44,588 nucleotides of DNA from the NCBI GenBank assembly GCA_018398765.1, contig JAHBMJ010004517.1:25001-69588 (forward strand), read 5' to 3'. The stretch is from Chromera velia (Eukaryota; Sar; Chromeraceae). A program made the position numbers and the translations under genes. Under the pieces are notes generated by a model. That model did not search any database. It saw nothing but the letters and a program-made list of their open reading frames with translations, and was not told the origin of the DNA. Positions within the stretch are counted from its first letter, which is position 1, and the number at the start of each line of letters is the position of its first letter. Below, piece after piece: positions 1-9,492 of this stretch.

Positions 1-427
1 ACAGGGCAGAGAGCGAACATATCTATGAATACGTATTTGAGCATGTGTGGATGCCGCGTTGTGTTCTGCGTGTGTGCATGGATAGATGCATGCGCTATGC
101 ATTTCAGGACACGACCGGCAGGAAGAGGGACCTTCATAGTGATCGATTTGCGGCTGGGGGGTGAAGAGGGATTTTGACTAGACCAATGACTTTCCTTAAG
201 AATTCAATGCATGTTATCTGCATGGCTGTTCCTTCTTTCCCACCCCCCCCCTCGGTCTGATCAAGATGAATGGTGTGATTGACGTCTGCAGGGGCCGGTG
301 TATGTGATGGGGTCTGGTTCCAATCAATCAATTTGTGCGCTCAGCTCTCGTTCATCTTTCCCGGTGGGAAGCCTCTACCGCCCTTTTTCTTGATCGGTGT
401 TCACAGGGTTCAATGTGTGTGTGTGTG

Positions 428-470
<43 letters not shown>

Positions 471-683
471 AAATGTGTGGAGGGGAGCGGCATCGGTGAA
501 GAGTGAGGCGGACGGAACATGGTGGTGGGAGGCGTAGAAGGAGACGAGCGAAGAAAGATCAACAGTCCGACGAAGAACTCGGAGAGTACTTTCCTTTGTC
601 TCACAAAACAATGCTGAGGCCAATCAAAGAGAAGAAGTCGAAGAACAAAGGGAACTCCCGAAAAAATCCTCTCAGCAACCGAC
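1..683. other. Downstream part or 3' flank of the La-motif gene
   Basis: No exon can be assigned with confidence. Reading the minus strand, a pyrimidine-rich tract ending in CAG near 613 could begin the next exon. A second CAG near 222 is followed by an open frame ending at 134. The open frames over 413-470 are translations of the (TG)n microsatellite and are not evidence of coding. Confidence 0.4.
413..470. repeat. (TG)n microsatellite
   Basis: About 58 bp of alternating TG with one interruption. It generates artificial Cys-Val and His-Thr reading frames on the two strands. Confidence 0.95.
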
Positions 684-2572
684 CTGAGGCCACAGGCTCC
701 TGATGTGATCTCGAGCAGAGACCATCTCGTCCTCTGACGCAAATTCGACAAACGCAAAGCCTCTGCACTCACTCACTCACTCACTCACTCACTCACTCAC
801 TCACTCGCATGTTCAAGAGTAGAGGATGAATAAATTAACACAAAGTGAACAACGATAAGAAGCAAAACACAAATTGACCAGCACTGGAAATGCCCTCACT
901 CCTGCCGTTGCCAACTGTTGTCATGTACGCACGCATAAGTTTCAGCAGGTTTGCAGTGCGAGGGACAAAATGAGACGCGCACAAAACAAGAATACAAGAC
1001 GAGTCTGTCCGTGCCGTCTCTCTTCTGTTTTGGCACGAACAAAAATCAGGTGACACAGACAGAAGGCAGGTGAGTTGGCAGATCGGTTGGCAGAGAGAAG
1101 AATGTATTTGGACCTCAGAGCCCCTTTTGTTGTTTCTTCTTCAATATCTGTACGGTGGATAAATGGTCTTCTCACATCCTGCTTCCGCGTTCGAGTTGGG
1201 ATGTTGTTTTTTTCGGAATGAATGTGGATTGCTTGGAACGTTTCTTTACCTTGACAGTTGCTTTTGCGTAAACAAAATTGGATCTTGTATCAGCTAGCCT
1301 TCTATCTCACCTTGGAATTTTTGTTTCTGGGTCCTTCGGAGCGTTCACAAAGAGGGGAGTGCCGTAGCGCTTGCACACAGATGCCACTGCGTCAGCAGAG
1401 AAGAGGAAAGGAAAGATAAAATGCGTGAGAAATTCATATGTGTGTGGTATACAAAATGCATCAAGTGTTCCACGTGCTCTCTTTTGATCAGACGAACCTC
1501 AGCGCTGCGTCAGAAACGATCTCGTTTCTGTCTTCTGGCAATGATTGTGGAAGAGCGCCACAGGTGTGAGTGTGAGGACGTGAATGTGCACTGACAATGC
1601 ACGAATGTGCAGTCTTTTCTTTTTTTTGCCACGAAATGCAATGCACAAGTGTCGCGTCATTCGCTCGAGCACTCCGTTCGATTCCAAGGGTCAGTCAATC
1701 AAAAGAGGAAAGAGAAAAAAAAGAGAACACGCCCACCTCTGCTGGCCAGATCGGCAACTTGGGGAAGACGGCAAATGTACAGAGTGCGCTCAGTTGGCAT
1801 CTCTGCCTCCCTGCAGGCCGAAGAACAGCGACACAAGATGGTTCGGGTTTGAAAACAAGTGTTCGTTCAGAAGACAGGAAAGAGAGACAGAAACCCCGGA
1901 AGGTTCATCGTCGACTCACCTGATTCTGGAGACTGCAGTCCTGTATTACAGCAGGGAAGGAGATGGCTTGACCTACTGACTGACTCAGGCAGGGGCTTCC
2001 CGTCTCGTCTCCTGACTTCGCAGTCTCCTCTCATCTCCACCTCACCACAAATGTCCGTCTCCTTCAGACTGCTCCTTGGTCGGCAGGCCCCGTGGCGCTT
2101 CAAAGCTTTGACAATCGCAGGCACGTCAGCTTTCTCTTTTTTCTGCACGGATCGAAAAGGGGCAGAAAGAAGAAGAGACACGGAGACGGAACTCAATTGG
2201 TGCAGGACGAGACGGCGAGACGGAACTGCTTCGAAGAACGTTTCACCCTTACTCCTCGCACCAATCCCCCTTACTGACCATCGTGTTGAATTTTAAAAAG
2301 ATCTCTATCGGGATGTATCCCTCTGGTGACTTGGAGATCTGATTCCGGAGAAAGGTGTCTCTGGCCAGGTTGGAGTCGCCCAGCTGCACTCAGGGAAGGG
2401 AGGTGTGGTATGGCATGCGGTTCATGCAAATCTTACAGAGCCAAGAGGGCGGTTTGACAGCACAACTACTGACCCAGAAGCAGATCTGCTTGACGATGCG
2501 CTCATCCCGTGAGAGATCCTCTGTGACCAGAGCACAGTCGCCCTGAAGGGAGCTCCCGTCTCCAGTCTGCAT
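684..2572 (-). CDS. La-motif and RRM RNA-binding protein (La/LARP family), 3' end unresolved
   Basis: Exons on the minus strand: 2572-2474, 2383-2279, 2142-1985, 1810-1737, 1386-1311 and 762-684. They join in phase to 197 residues with no stop. Residues about 24-105 form a La motif, the winged-helix fold that binds RNA 3' UUU ends. The visible core is IVKQICFWLGDSNLARDTFL, then an EGYIPIEIFLKFN stretch and an IVKALKRHG helix. After a KPLPE linker, an RRM begins at RTLYICRLP (RNP2) and reaches RGFAFVEF (RNP1). In this family the La module handles nascent Pol III transcripts or mRNAs. The start at 2572 puts only about 23 residues before the La motif, as in genuine La proteins, but an upstream exon cannot be excluded. 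Exon 6 ends at a GTCGGT donor. The following exon is uncertain: a good pyrimidine tract plus CAG lies near 613, but I cannot confirm it. The family call is firm; La versus a LARP subfamily is open. Confidence 0.82.
767..806. repeat. (CACT)n microsatellite next to a 3' splice site
   Basis: About ten CACT units. On the minus strand they read (GAGT)n and run directly into the GCAG acceptor of the last recognised exon of the La-motif gene (exon starts at 762). No ordinary polypyrimidine tract lies between repeat and acceptor. Confidence 0.9.
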
Positions 2573-3965
2573 CTCACTGAAATCACTTCGCAGAAGTTTC
2601 TTCCAAGATCACTATGTCAAGCACTAAGAACTGCTCCATCGGAACGATGCAAATGGCCAAAGAGAAACGATGACGGAGTGCATATAATAGCCCATATTGA
2701 TACCCCTACCGGACTGCGACACTGCCTTGCTGCAGTGAATTCTTCGCGGCAGTCAGAATTGAAAAGCCAAGCATACCCCGGCCACATGCATCCAAGAATC
2801 CCACGAGACGTCCAATGAGAAATCTTTCCGGGGCCACACCGGCGCATGGGCTAACAGGACCGCGGAGACACACTTGAAGAGCCAGGGCCGCGGCTTCATG
2901 GATAGTTAGCTCAGCATACAAACGGTAACAAACCTGCACGGAGGGTCCGGTGGATAGTTAGCTCAGCATATCTCAGCATACAAACCTGCACGGGAGGTCC
3001 GGTGGATAGTTAGCTCAGCAAACCTTGCTGCATGACGCGGCCGGTGGATAGTCAGCTTAGCAAATCATGTAGCCGATGGGGATAGGCAGGGTTTCATAGA
3101 TTGTTAACTATTCGTAACTGTTCAAATTAAGTCGCTGGTAGCTTTAGGATGGAACTAGATGGAACCTATCGACAAACTAGGCTAAATCCGCCTCCCATGC
3201 ATATATATGGGGAAGCGGCATGCATGACAAAACCCTCACTCATCATTGTTAGCTCAGCATGCAAACCTGCATGCGTGTCAGATCTGATAGATAGTTCGCT
3301 CGGGAAACCTTAATGTTGTGAGTCATAAAGACCCGAACCTCTATTCAAAAACTTTAGTGCATGACTTGGTGGGTGGATAGTTATACTAAGCTTATCTAGC
3401 AAATCGTCCAACATGATCGAGATTCTTAATTATCAATAATATAAACGAGAATAACAATACCTAGAACAATAGTCAAATGAGCAGTCACTCTTTTACTTAG
3501 AAACAGGGATGAAATACCTATTTATTTAACAACAATAACAATGTACAACAACTGATTGAGACTTGTCTAAACTTGCTTTAATTATAAACTTAGTATAAAA
3601 GTATATGAAAGCCTGGCTGCTGCCCTGTCGCCCTCAATTAATTCATTAATTGATTAATTCTGAGAGAGTTGTTTTTTTTATTCATTGATAGATCCTAGGA
3701 TAAATTAAACAGTTCAAACCTATACTAAGTGCGCTGACAATATTTTTAACCATTCATATCTAGTTTATTTGAATAATATTTCTATTATCATATGATTGAA
3801 GTATACAGAACTAAAAGTCCTCCTTATCTATGAATCAGACTATGATTAATCTCTAGGTTTCGTGCAAATGCATCTGCATTTCCTGTTTTATTATCAGGTG
3901 TACACATAATAGCTGTATAATGTTATCATTCAAGCTAGCATTCGAGCTTTAATTTGGCGTTGGCT
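2573..3965. other. Intergenic spacer with AT-rich island
   Basis: This lies between the 3' end of the BTB-C2 gene and the La-motif gene, both on the minus strand. The part nearest 2650-3070 has degenerate tandem repeats. From about 3300 to 3950 it becomes strongly AT-rich with many TAAT and ATTA runs. No coding potential was recognised. It should contain the promoter of the La-motif gene and the terminator of the BTB gene, but I could not pick out specific signals. Confidence 0.6.
2898..3065. repeat. Degenerate tandem repeat, core GGATAGTTAGCTCAGCA
   Basis: Near-identical copies of GGATAGTTAGCTCAGCA start near 2900, 2952 and 3004, with a diverged copy (GGATAGTCAGCTTAGCA) near 3045. They share flanks such as AAACCTGCACGG and GGTCCGGT. 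The period is about 40-52 bp. A weaker echo (TTAGCTCAGCATGCAAACCTGCATG) lies near 3249. Confidence 0.75.
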
Positions 3966-4291
3966 TCAACCCCAGTTCCCCTGAATTGCCGTGCCATAAA
4001 GCTCCATTCCCGAGAGAACGAGATTGAAGGACCCCGAGCTGTTCCTGTTCACCTGCACAACCCGGAAAAGACGGAACCCGGCAGGCGGATTGGGTCCCAG
4101 AGCTGCCGGGGGAATGGGGAAGAAGGCCACTCTGCAGGGCTCCCGTAGCATATCCGACTGGCTCTGCTCATCCAGGAGATGCCAGTTGACCCCGTCGTTT
4201 GAACCCTGCAGGCAGGCTCGATCAATCAAAGAAACATCAATCAGTCAATCCATCAATCCATCAGTCCATCAATCCACCAATCCATCAATCC

Positions 4292-4326
<35 letters not shown>

Positions 4327-4327
4327 C

Positions 4328-4370
<43 letters not shown>

Positions 4371-5214
4371 CCATGGTGTAGACAACAATGTCCGTGATAA
4401 ATTCAACTCATTGCTTTCTGAGACACGGTACTCGGGGTTCTCGGAAGCATCAACTGTGCACGTGTATGCAGATCAATTGTGGCTTGCGTGAGCAGAAAGA
4501 GCTGCAAAACTAGATGAAGAACGAAGAGTCCCAACTGACGGACGGACCTGCATCTGCCAGCTGACAAGCGCGTGTGTGGCGCTGTCCCTGTTCCTCAGAG
4601 AGTACCCAGTCAGCTTCATCGCCCGGTCCTGAAGTGTTTCATCAAAGCAAAGCAGCACTTTTTGTGTCTTCTGGAAAAAGGGTTAAATAATGCAGGCTGA
4701 GTCACCCTGCAGGTACGTGCTTTCTCCACACTTACATGCGTACACGAATACCTGGCAAAAGACAATGAGCGAGAGCAAAGCGTCACCTAGGAAGCTGAGG
4801 CCCTCACCAAGGATCCTACACGCAAGAAAATGAGAGAAGAAAGGCTGGAAGCTTTGTTTCTTCTGTTCCCGTTCTCTTCTATTCCACGCAAGGCACTCAC
4901 CTCCAGCAGGTCCACTCCGAAGAACGATCCTTCTTCGTTTCGAGTTCTCAGGTTGACCACCTGTCTGCCCACGAGATCCTCCAGTCTCCCGAACCCCACT
5001 CCGCTCGAGAAGGCGCTCACCTGCCCAATGCTCATAGGGTTTCTCCACAGCGTCCTGCCTCCCTGAGTGCCCAGGAAGAACAGGGCCCCGTTGGCGTCAT
5101 CCACGTGATCGAACAGGAAGTGGATGGGGGGGGCTGTGGGGGGACCCACGGGAGGAGCCACCAGGCGGTTGTTCGGACCTGAAAAGCGACACCAAAAGTG
5201 CATAAATGATGAAA

Positions 5215-5250
<36 letters not shown>

Positions 5251-8200
5251 AAAAACAAGGAAAGAAAGAAAGGCTTCTTTCCCCTTCTTGACCCCAAAGG
5301 GCTGAACTCGCGCAGCCAGTCGGATCGGAAGTCCAGCAAGTAAGCGGAAGGAAGAGCTTTCAGATGCCGACGGCACACAAAAGAACAAAAAGACGTACTC
5401 GAAGGGTGGAGAGAGAGAAAACTGAGGGGAAAGTATGTTCAGGTGATCGCGAAATTGCCAGAGATGGACAAAAGGAGACAGGAAAAGGATGGAAGAGCCT
5501 TGAAATGCGATGGAAGTGCTTTGGGAAGAAAGGTCGGGTAAATGGAGCTGCTCCTCTCAAAGGCAAACACGACCACCGACAAGCAAGGCACTCACCTGCC
5601 CCAGCCGCCAGTCTTCCCCTCTGAGGGCCCTGTGTGACTTCCGGAGGCGCATCTCTCCTCTGCCTGGGTGGAGACTTGTTGGCCACCTTCTCGGTTTTGG
5701 AGCCCTGTTTCGGTGGAGGGGGGGCTTTGGGGTTCAGGTCTGGGATTTTGGGAGGCTCAAACTTGGAGAGACGGAAGCTGAGGGCATCCAAAATCTTCGG
5801 CTTGGCAGGCTCGAAAAGTTCGTCTCTAGCTGCCTGCAGGGAGAGGGAAGAATAAAGGAGGGATAGAAAAAGACGGATGCACACACACGCATACACACAC
5901 ACACGTGTGCGAACACGGCTTGCAACTTGAATCAGCGTGCCATAAAGCCATCAGAAGATTGGAGAGGGACCGTTTGTGGACTCGACAGAGACAGGGAGGG
6001 CAGGAAGGAGCATAGAAAGGAAAGAAAAGGGGAGGGGAGGGAGGGAAGAAAAGTTAAAGCCGGGGCAATGGGTTCTTGGTAAAAGAAGCAAGGAAATTGT
6101 TAGCTGTTCAGTCTGACCTCCAATAGTTGTGCGTGCGTCAGTTCTGGAAATCGAATGCACCCGAGAAGCTCGTGCACCGAATCCCGATCGTACGGGAGGA
6201 GAGGCTTCACCTTGGGTCTCTCTACTGCTCCCTCCCCCCCTTCTCCTCCCTCAGCTGGGGTGGCTGCAGGTGCAGCAGCCTTGTCCCCCTCTCCCCCTGC
6301 AGGCTCCTTCACTTCCTGTTGCGCCCACTTAAAGAGCAGCTGTCCCGACTCTTTCTTCTTCTTTGCGAGGTCTACCTTCTCGGATTTTCCTCCCTCCTTC
6401 TGGTCCTTCGAGAAAGTGTCCCAAGGAATGATAGTCTCGCCTGCATGCATGCATGCGTGGAAGCACAGAAATCGATGCACCGACAGACATCCACACGTGG
6501 ACCGAAAAACATATGGGGAAAGAAACACGTGTGTACAACTATAAATCAGCCCAGACAGGATATGAGCGTCGATCTCGCCCGCCTAAACTGATATGGACAA
6601 AGAGGCACATGTTCAGACAGAACCAATAGAGAGAGAACCCAATCTGACTGTAGAAAGACGGCCCAACAAAAGACAGTCCTTTCTGCGTGCCTCCCTCGTC
6701 CATTTCCTTCTGCTCCCCCCTTTTCCTCTTTCTCTGTGTTTGTTTCGACGGACGGACTTATCCCTCCCCCTCTCCAAGCACGCACTCACCGCAGAGGTCT
6801 GCATTGACCATATCCTCATCCATCACCCTCACGACCAAAACAGCAGGAGGGGGGTTCTGAACCTTCCCCTCCTCGTCCTTCTCCAGTGGTGTGCCCAGGA
6901 GTTCCGTGGGAACGTGCACGGAGATCTTCGCTTCTCCTGCTGGGAAGGAAAAGTTCTGTCCCGCCTCCTGGAAAGTCTTCGTCTTTCCAAAACTCTTCCC
7001 AACCTTCTTTGGGGGGTCCGGGAGTCTCTTCGAATCCACTGCACACACAACAGCCACACAACAGCTATTTATTTGCATAAAATCGCTATTAAAATAAAAT
7101 AATATCATGCCGGGAGTCTCTTGGAATCCACTGCAGCCACAGCAGAGGGGTGAACGCAAAAGGAAGGGAAACATATCAATGTTTGTCACGGGCATGCCCC
7201 ACTTTATCGTTGAGCTTTATGTCAGAATAGTGGGAATCAGGAGAGAGACAGCCAAGGGAAGATTAGAGAGACGCACAACTACAGGTCCCAACAGACACGC
7301 TCACTCACACAAACACACGCAGACAGGCAGGCACACAGATGCAGGTAGAGAGGCAGAAGAAAGAAGGGGTGTGTCAAACCAGAGACTGCTTTGCGTCCAG
7401 CAGATGAGGTTGGCTTGCATACACAGAATAGAAGGAAGGAAACTATCTATCTAGACTGACGAGGCATCTTTCCGTCCTTCAGTTCCAGCACGTACACTTC
7501 CACGAACAGATCGTTCTTGCTGAACGTGTCCATTGACGGAAGGCCATTCACAGAGATCATCTCCAGGCTTAGCTCGGTCTTCGTGGGGGTCTCTGGGGGC
7601 GCTTCCTCGGCCTCTCCGCCCTCTGCCCCTGCCTTTGCTGTGGGGTCTGTGGCTTCTGCTTTGTCAAGGGCTTCGTCTGTGGCGTTCTTGTTCCTTGCGT
7701 GCAGGAGGGCCCTCACGGTGCTGCACGCAAGGCAGGATGATTGGGTAAGCAAACGAGATTGTTGAACATGGGTGATGACAAAGACCAAAGCACCTTCACA
7801 CCCTGACAGGCCAGCATGGATTTGAGCGAGAGAACAAGAAAGAAACGAAAAAACTCCCCAGAGCAAAGCTTTTGTTTTCATAGTTTTGTTCATATAGTGC
7901 GGAAACTAAACTGATGCCGCTCACTTCTGAAAGGACACTAAAGTGATGGCACCGAAAGACATGTGATCAGAAAGAGTTCAGTCAATACAAAGAAGATGTC
8001 AGCATGTGTGTACAACGCTTCTGGGATTCCAGTTCATTATCTAGACTGACGTGAATGTGTCCCCCTCCTCGGTGACACTCAACTCGTCGTGTTTGAGGAC
8101 CTGACACACGACGGGCACAGGCATCTTTGCCATCATGGCCAGATCCTCTTCTTTCTGGCAGATCTCGTGAAAGTTCTCCACCACCACTTCCCGACAGGTC

Positions 8201-8715
8201 TCTTGAAGAAGAGGGTCATCAAAACGACATGCGTGCAGGAGCATGCGCATGGCGGTGTCCTTCGTGAGCAGCCCGAGGTTGACAAATTCAACCAACAGCT
8301 TGTTGAACCGACGCGCTTTCACGAGCCCACTTACCCCCAGTGTTGCAAGTGCAAGCTCGAGCTTGCCATCCCCATCGAGGGTCTCCTTGACTTGCTCAAA
8401 GTCCTCTGGCTGATACGCAAACTGCAACAGAAGCTCCAGCGCGCTCTTGTATGTCGGATCATTTGATGGGTCGGCGAAAATTTCATCGGGAAGAGTAGGC
8501 AGCTCCAGAGTCGTCACGTCTTCCTCGGCGTTCACCAGTTTGTCGAAGAAGAAGTCCGCACAGGCTGCCAGAACGACCTTGTGGGCTTTGTGCGTTGCTC
8601 CGAGAAAGCTGACTTCAACGTCACTCAGCTTCTCGTTCCCCCTGAAGAATGCAAGGCTGAGGTCTTCTGGAGGCTGCAGCTTCTCTTTCGTGTCCGCTGC
8701 ATCGCCTTCTGCCAT
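3966..8715 (-). CDS. BTB/BACK-C2-galactose-binding-like multidomain protein, 8 exons, 791 aa
   Basis: Exons: 8715-8051, 7720-7461, 7038-6790, 6440-6118, 5833-5596, 5178-4901, 4670-4548 and 4205-3966. They sum to 2376 nt and every junction is in phase. Exon 1 holds a BTB/POZ domain (about 30-135; KLSDVEVSF, THKAHKVVLAA) and a BACK-like helical region (about 140-215; AMRMLLHACRF). Exons 2-4 encode a C2 domain (about 270-400; ELSLEMISVNGLP, NDLFVEVYV, VLVVRVMDED). A Lys/Pro/Glu-rich linker follows. The C-terminus (about 590-785) is a discoidin-like galactose-binding fold as in HECTD1-type proteins: LFFLGTQGG, GRQVVNLRT, VSWQMQGSNDG, FRLFRVVQ, LSGMELYG. BTB proteins commonly bring substrates to CUL3 ubiquitin ligases. 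The C2 domain suggests membrane or lipid contact. Both roles are inferred from the families. The start ATG at 8715 is the first in the exon and opens 20 residues before the BTB fold. The gene is head-to-head with the gene at 9493. Confidence 0.88.
4229..4372. repeat. (ATCA)n microsatellite within an intron
   Basis: About 144 bp of ATCA/ATCC units fill most of the last intron (4547-4206) of the BTB-C2 gene, just upstream of its acceptor on the minus strand. Confidence 0.95.
5213..5251. repeat. (GAAA)n microsatellite within an intron
   Basis: This reads (TTTC)n on the coding (minus) strand. It sits about 35 bp upstream of the exon 6 acceptor of the BTB-C2 gene, where it could serve as an extended polypyrimidine tract. 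Confidence 0.9.
7019..7135 (-). repeat. Duplicated intron-exon boundary
   Basis: Bases 7019-7043 and 7111-7135 match at 24 of 25 positions. The first copy is the real acceptor and first codons of exon 3 of the BTB-C2 gene. The second lies 92 bp upstream in the intron (coding direction) with its own TGCAG acceptor. Splicing to the second copy would reach a stop after a few codons. Confidence 0.85.
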
Positions 8716-9492
8716 CCTTCCTGTTTTCTAGAGGCTTTGATTCAATTCGAGCAACACTTGGCAGACTCGCAAGTGACGATGTGTTGCTTGGAGCAAAGCA
8801 AAAGATTCACCCATGCCACTGAAACACCTTCAACTCAATTGCTTCAGAGATGTCGTCCATCTGTTCCTGGAGGGCTGGTTCATGAGAAAGATGGGGTTCT
8901 GACTGCTGTTGGACTGTATTTAAATAACTTTGCACAAATTAATACATGCGTGTATAATATATATATATATATATAATGAACCATGCACGCATTAATTTTG
9001 CACAAAAAATGTATAGACTGACTGTCAGTATGCACTGTGACAAAACTTTTGACTTCATTCAGGAATGCGGTTTTTGTGCGCGCGCTCATGCAGTCGCGCG
9101 AAAAATTGATTTGAGTACGTCAAACACGATGCATGTGCATGGCAATGCATGCATGCATTAATTTCAGACTTCAAGTAACGCGATCTTCAAAGGTCTTCAA
9201 ACTGAATGCATCCGCGAAAGCACATATATATACCTACCGATTGCCTGGGTCTCGTGATTGTGCCTTCTCATAAAGTTTTCACCGACACATACACATACAC
9301 ACACAGAAACTCTTCCCCAGCTTCTGTCTGGCTCGCGTAAAGTGACGTCTCCTTCGAATTTTGAATCGAGCATAGAAACAAATCCATGAGATCGTGAGCC
9401 GTTCTCCAACGTGCACAGGCGTTTTAGCCCTTCATCTTCGTAGGCAACGCGAGGTGCATCTTTCCTCCAGCACTAAGGCACCTTTTTCTATC
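8716..9492. promoter_or_regulatory. Divergent (head-to-head) intergenic promoter region
   Basis: These 777 bp separate the starts of the BTB-C2 gene (minus) and the secreted orphan (plus). They contain an (AT)n run at about 8957-8976 and overlapping TGCATGCA octamers near 9144-9156. GCATGC-type sites are bound by some ApiAP2 factors in apicomplexans. Any such role here is an inference. Confidence 0.5.
8957..8976. repeat. (AT)n microsatellite
   Basis: A short perfect AT dinucleotide run in the divergent promoter region. Confidence 0.9.

Noticed and set aside
375..772. Long open frames rich in His-Thr and Cys-Val
   Set aside because: They translate the (TG)n repeat. Only the RRM exon at 762-684 within this span is supported.
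1867..1980. Possible 13-nt exon between the third and fourth exons of the La-motif gene
   Set aside because: It would break the frame. Joining 1985 directly to 1810 keeps phase and gives the expected PLPEE linker.
2898..3065. CRISPR-like array
   Set aside because: The units are degenerate and tandem, without regular unique spacers, and the DNA is eukaryotic.
4199..4491. Asn-Gln-Ser repeat protein frames
   Set aside because: They are artefacts of the (ATCA)n intronic microsatellite.
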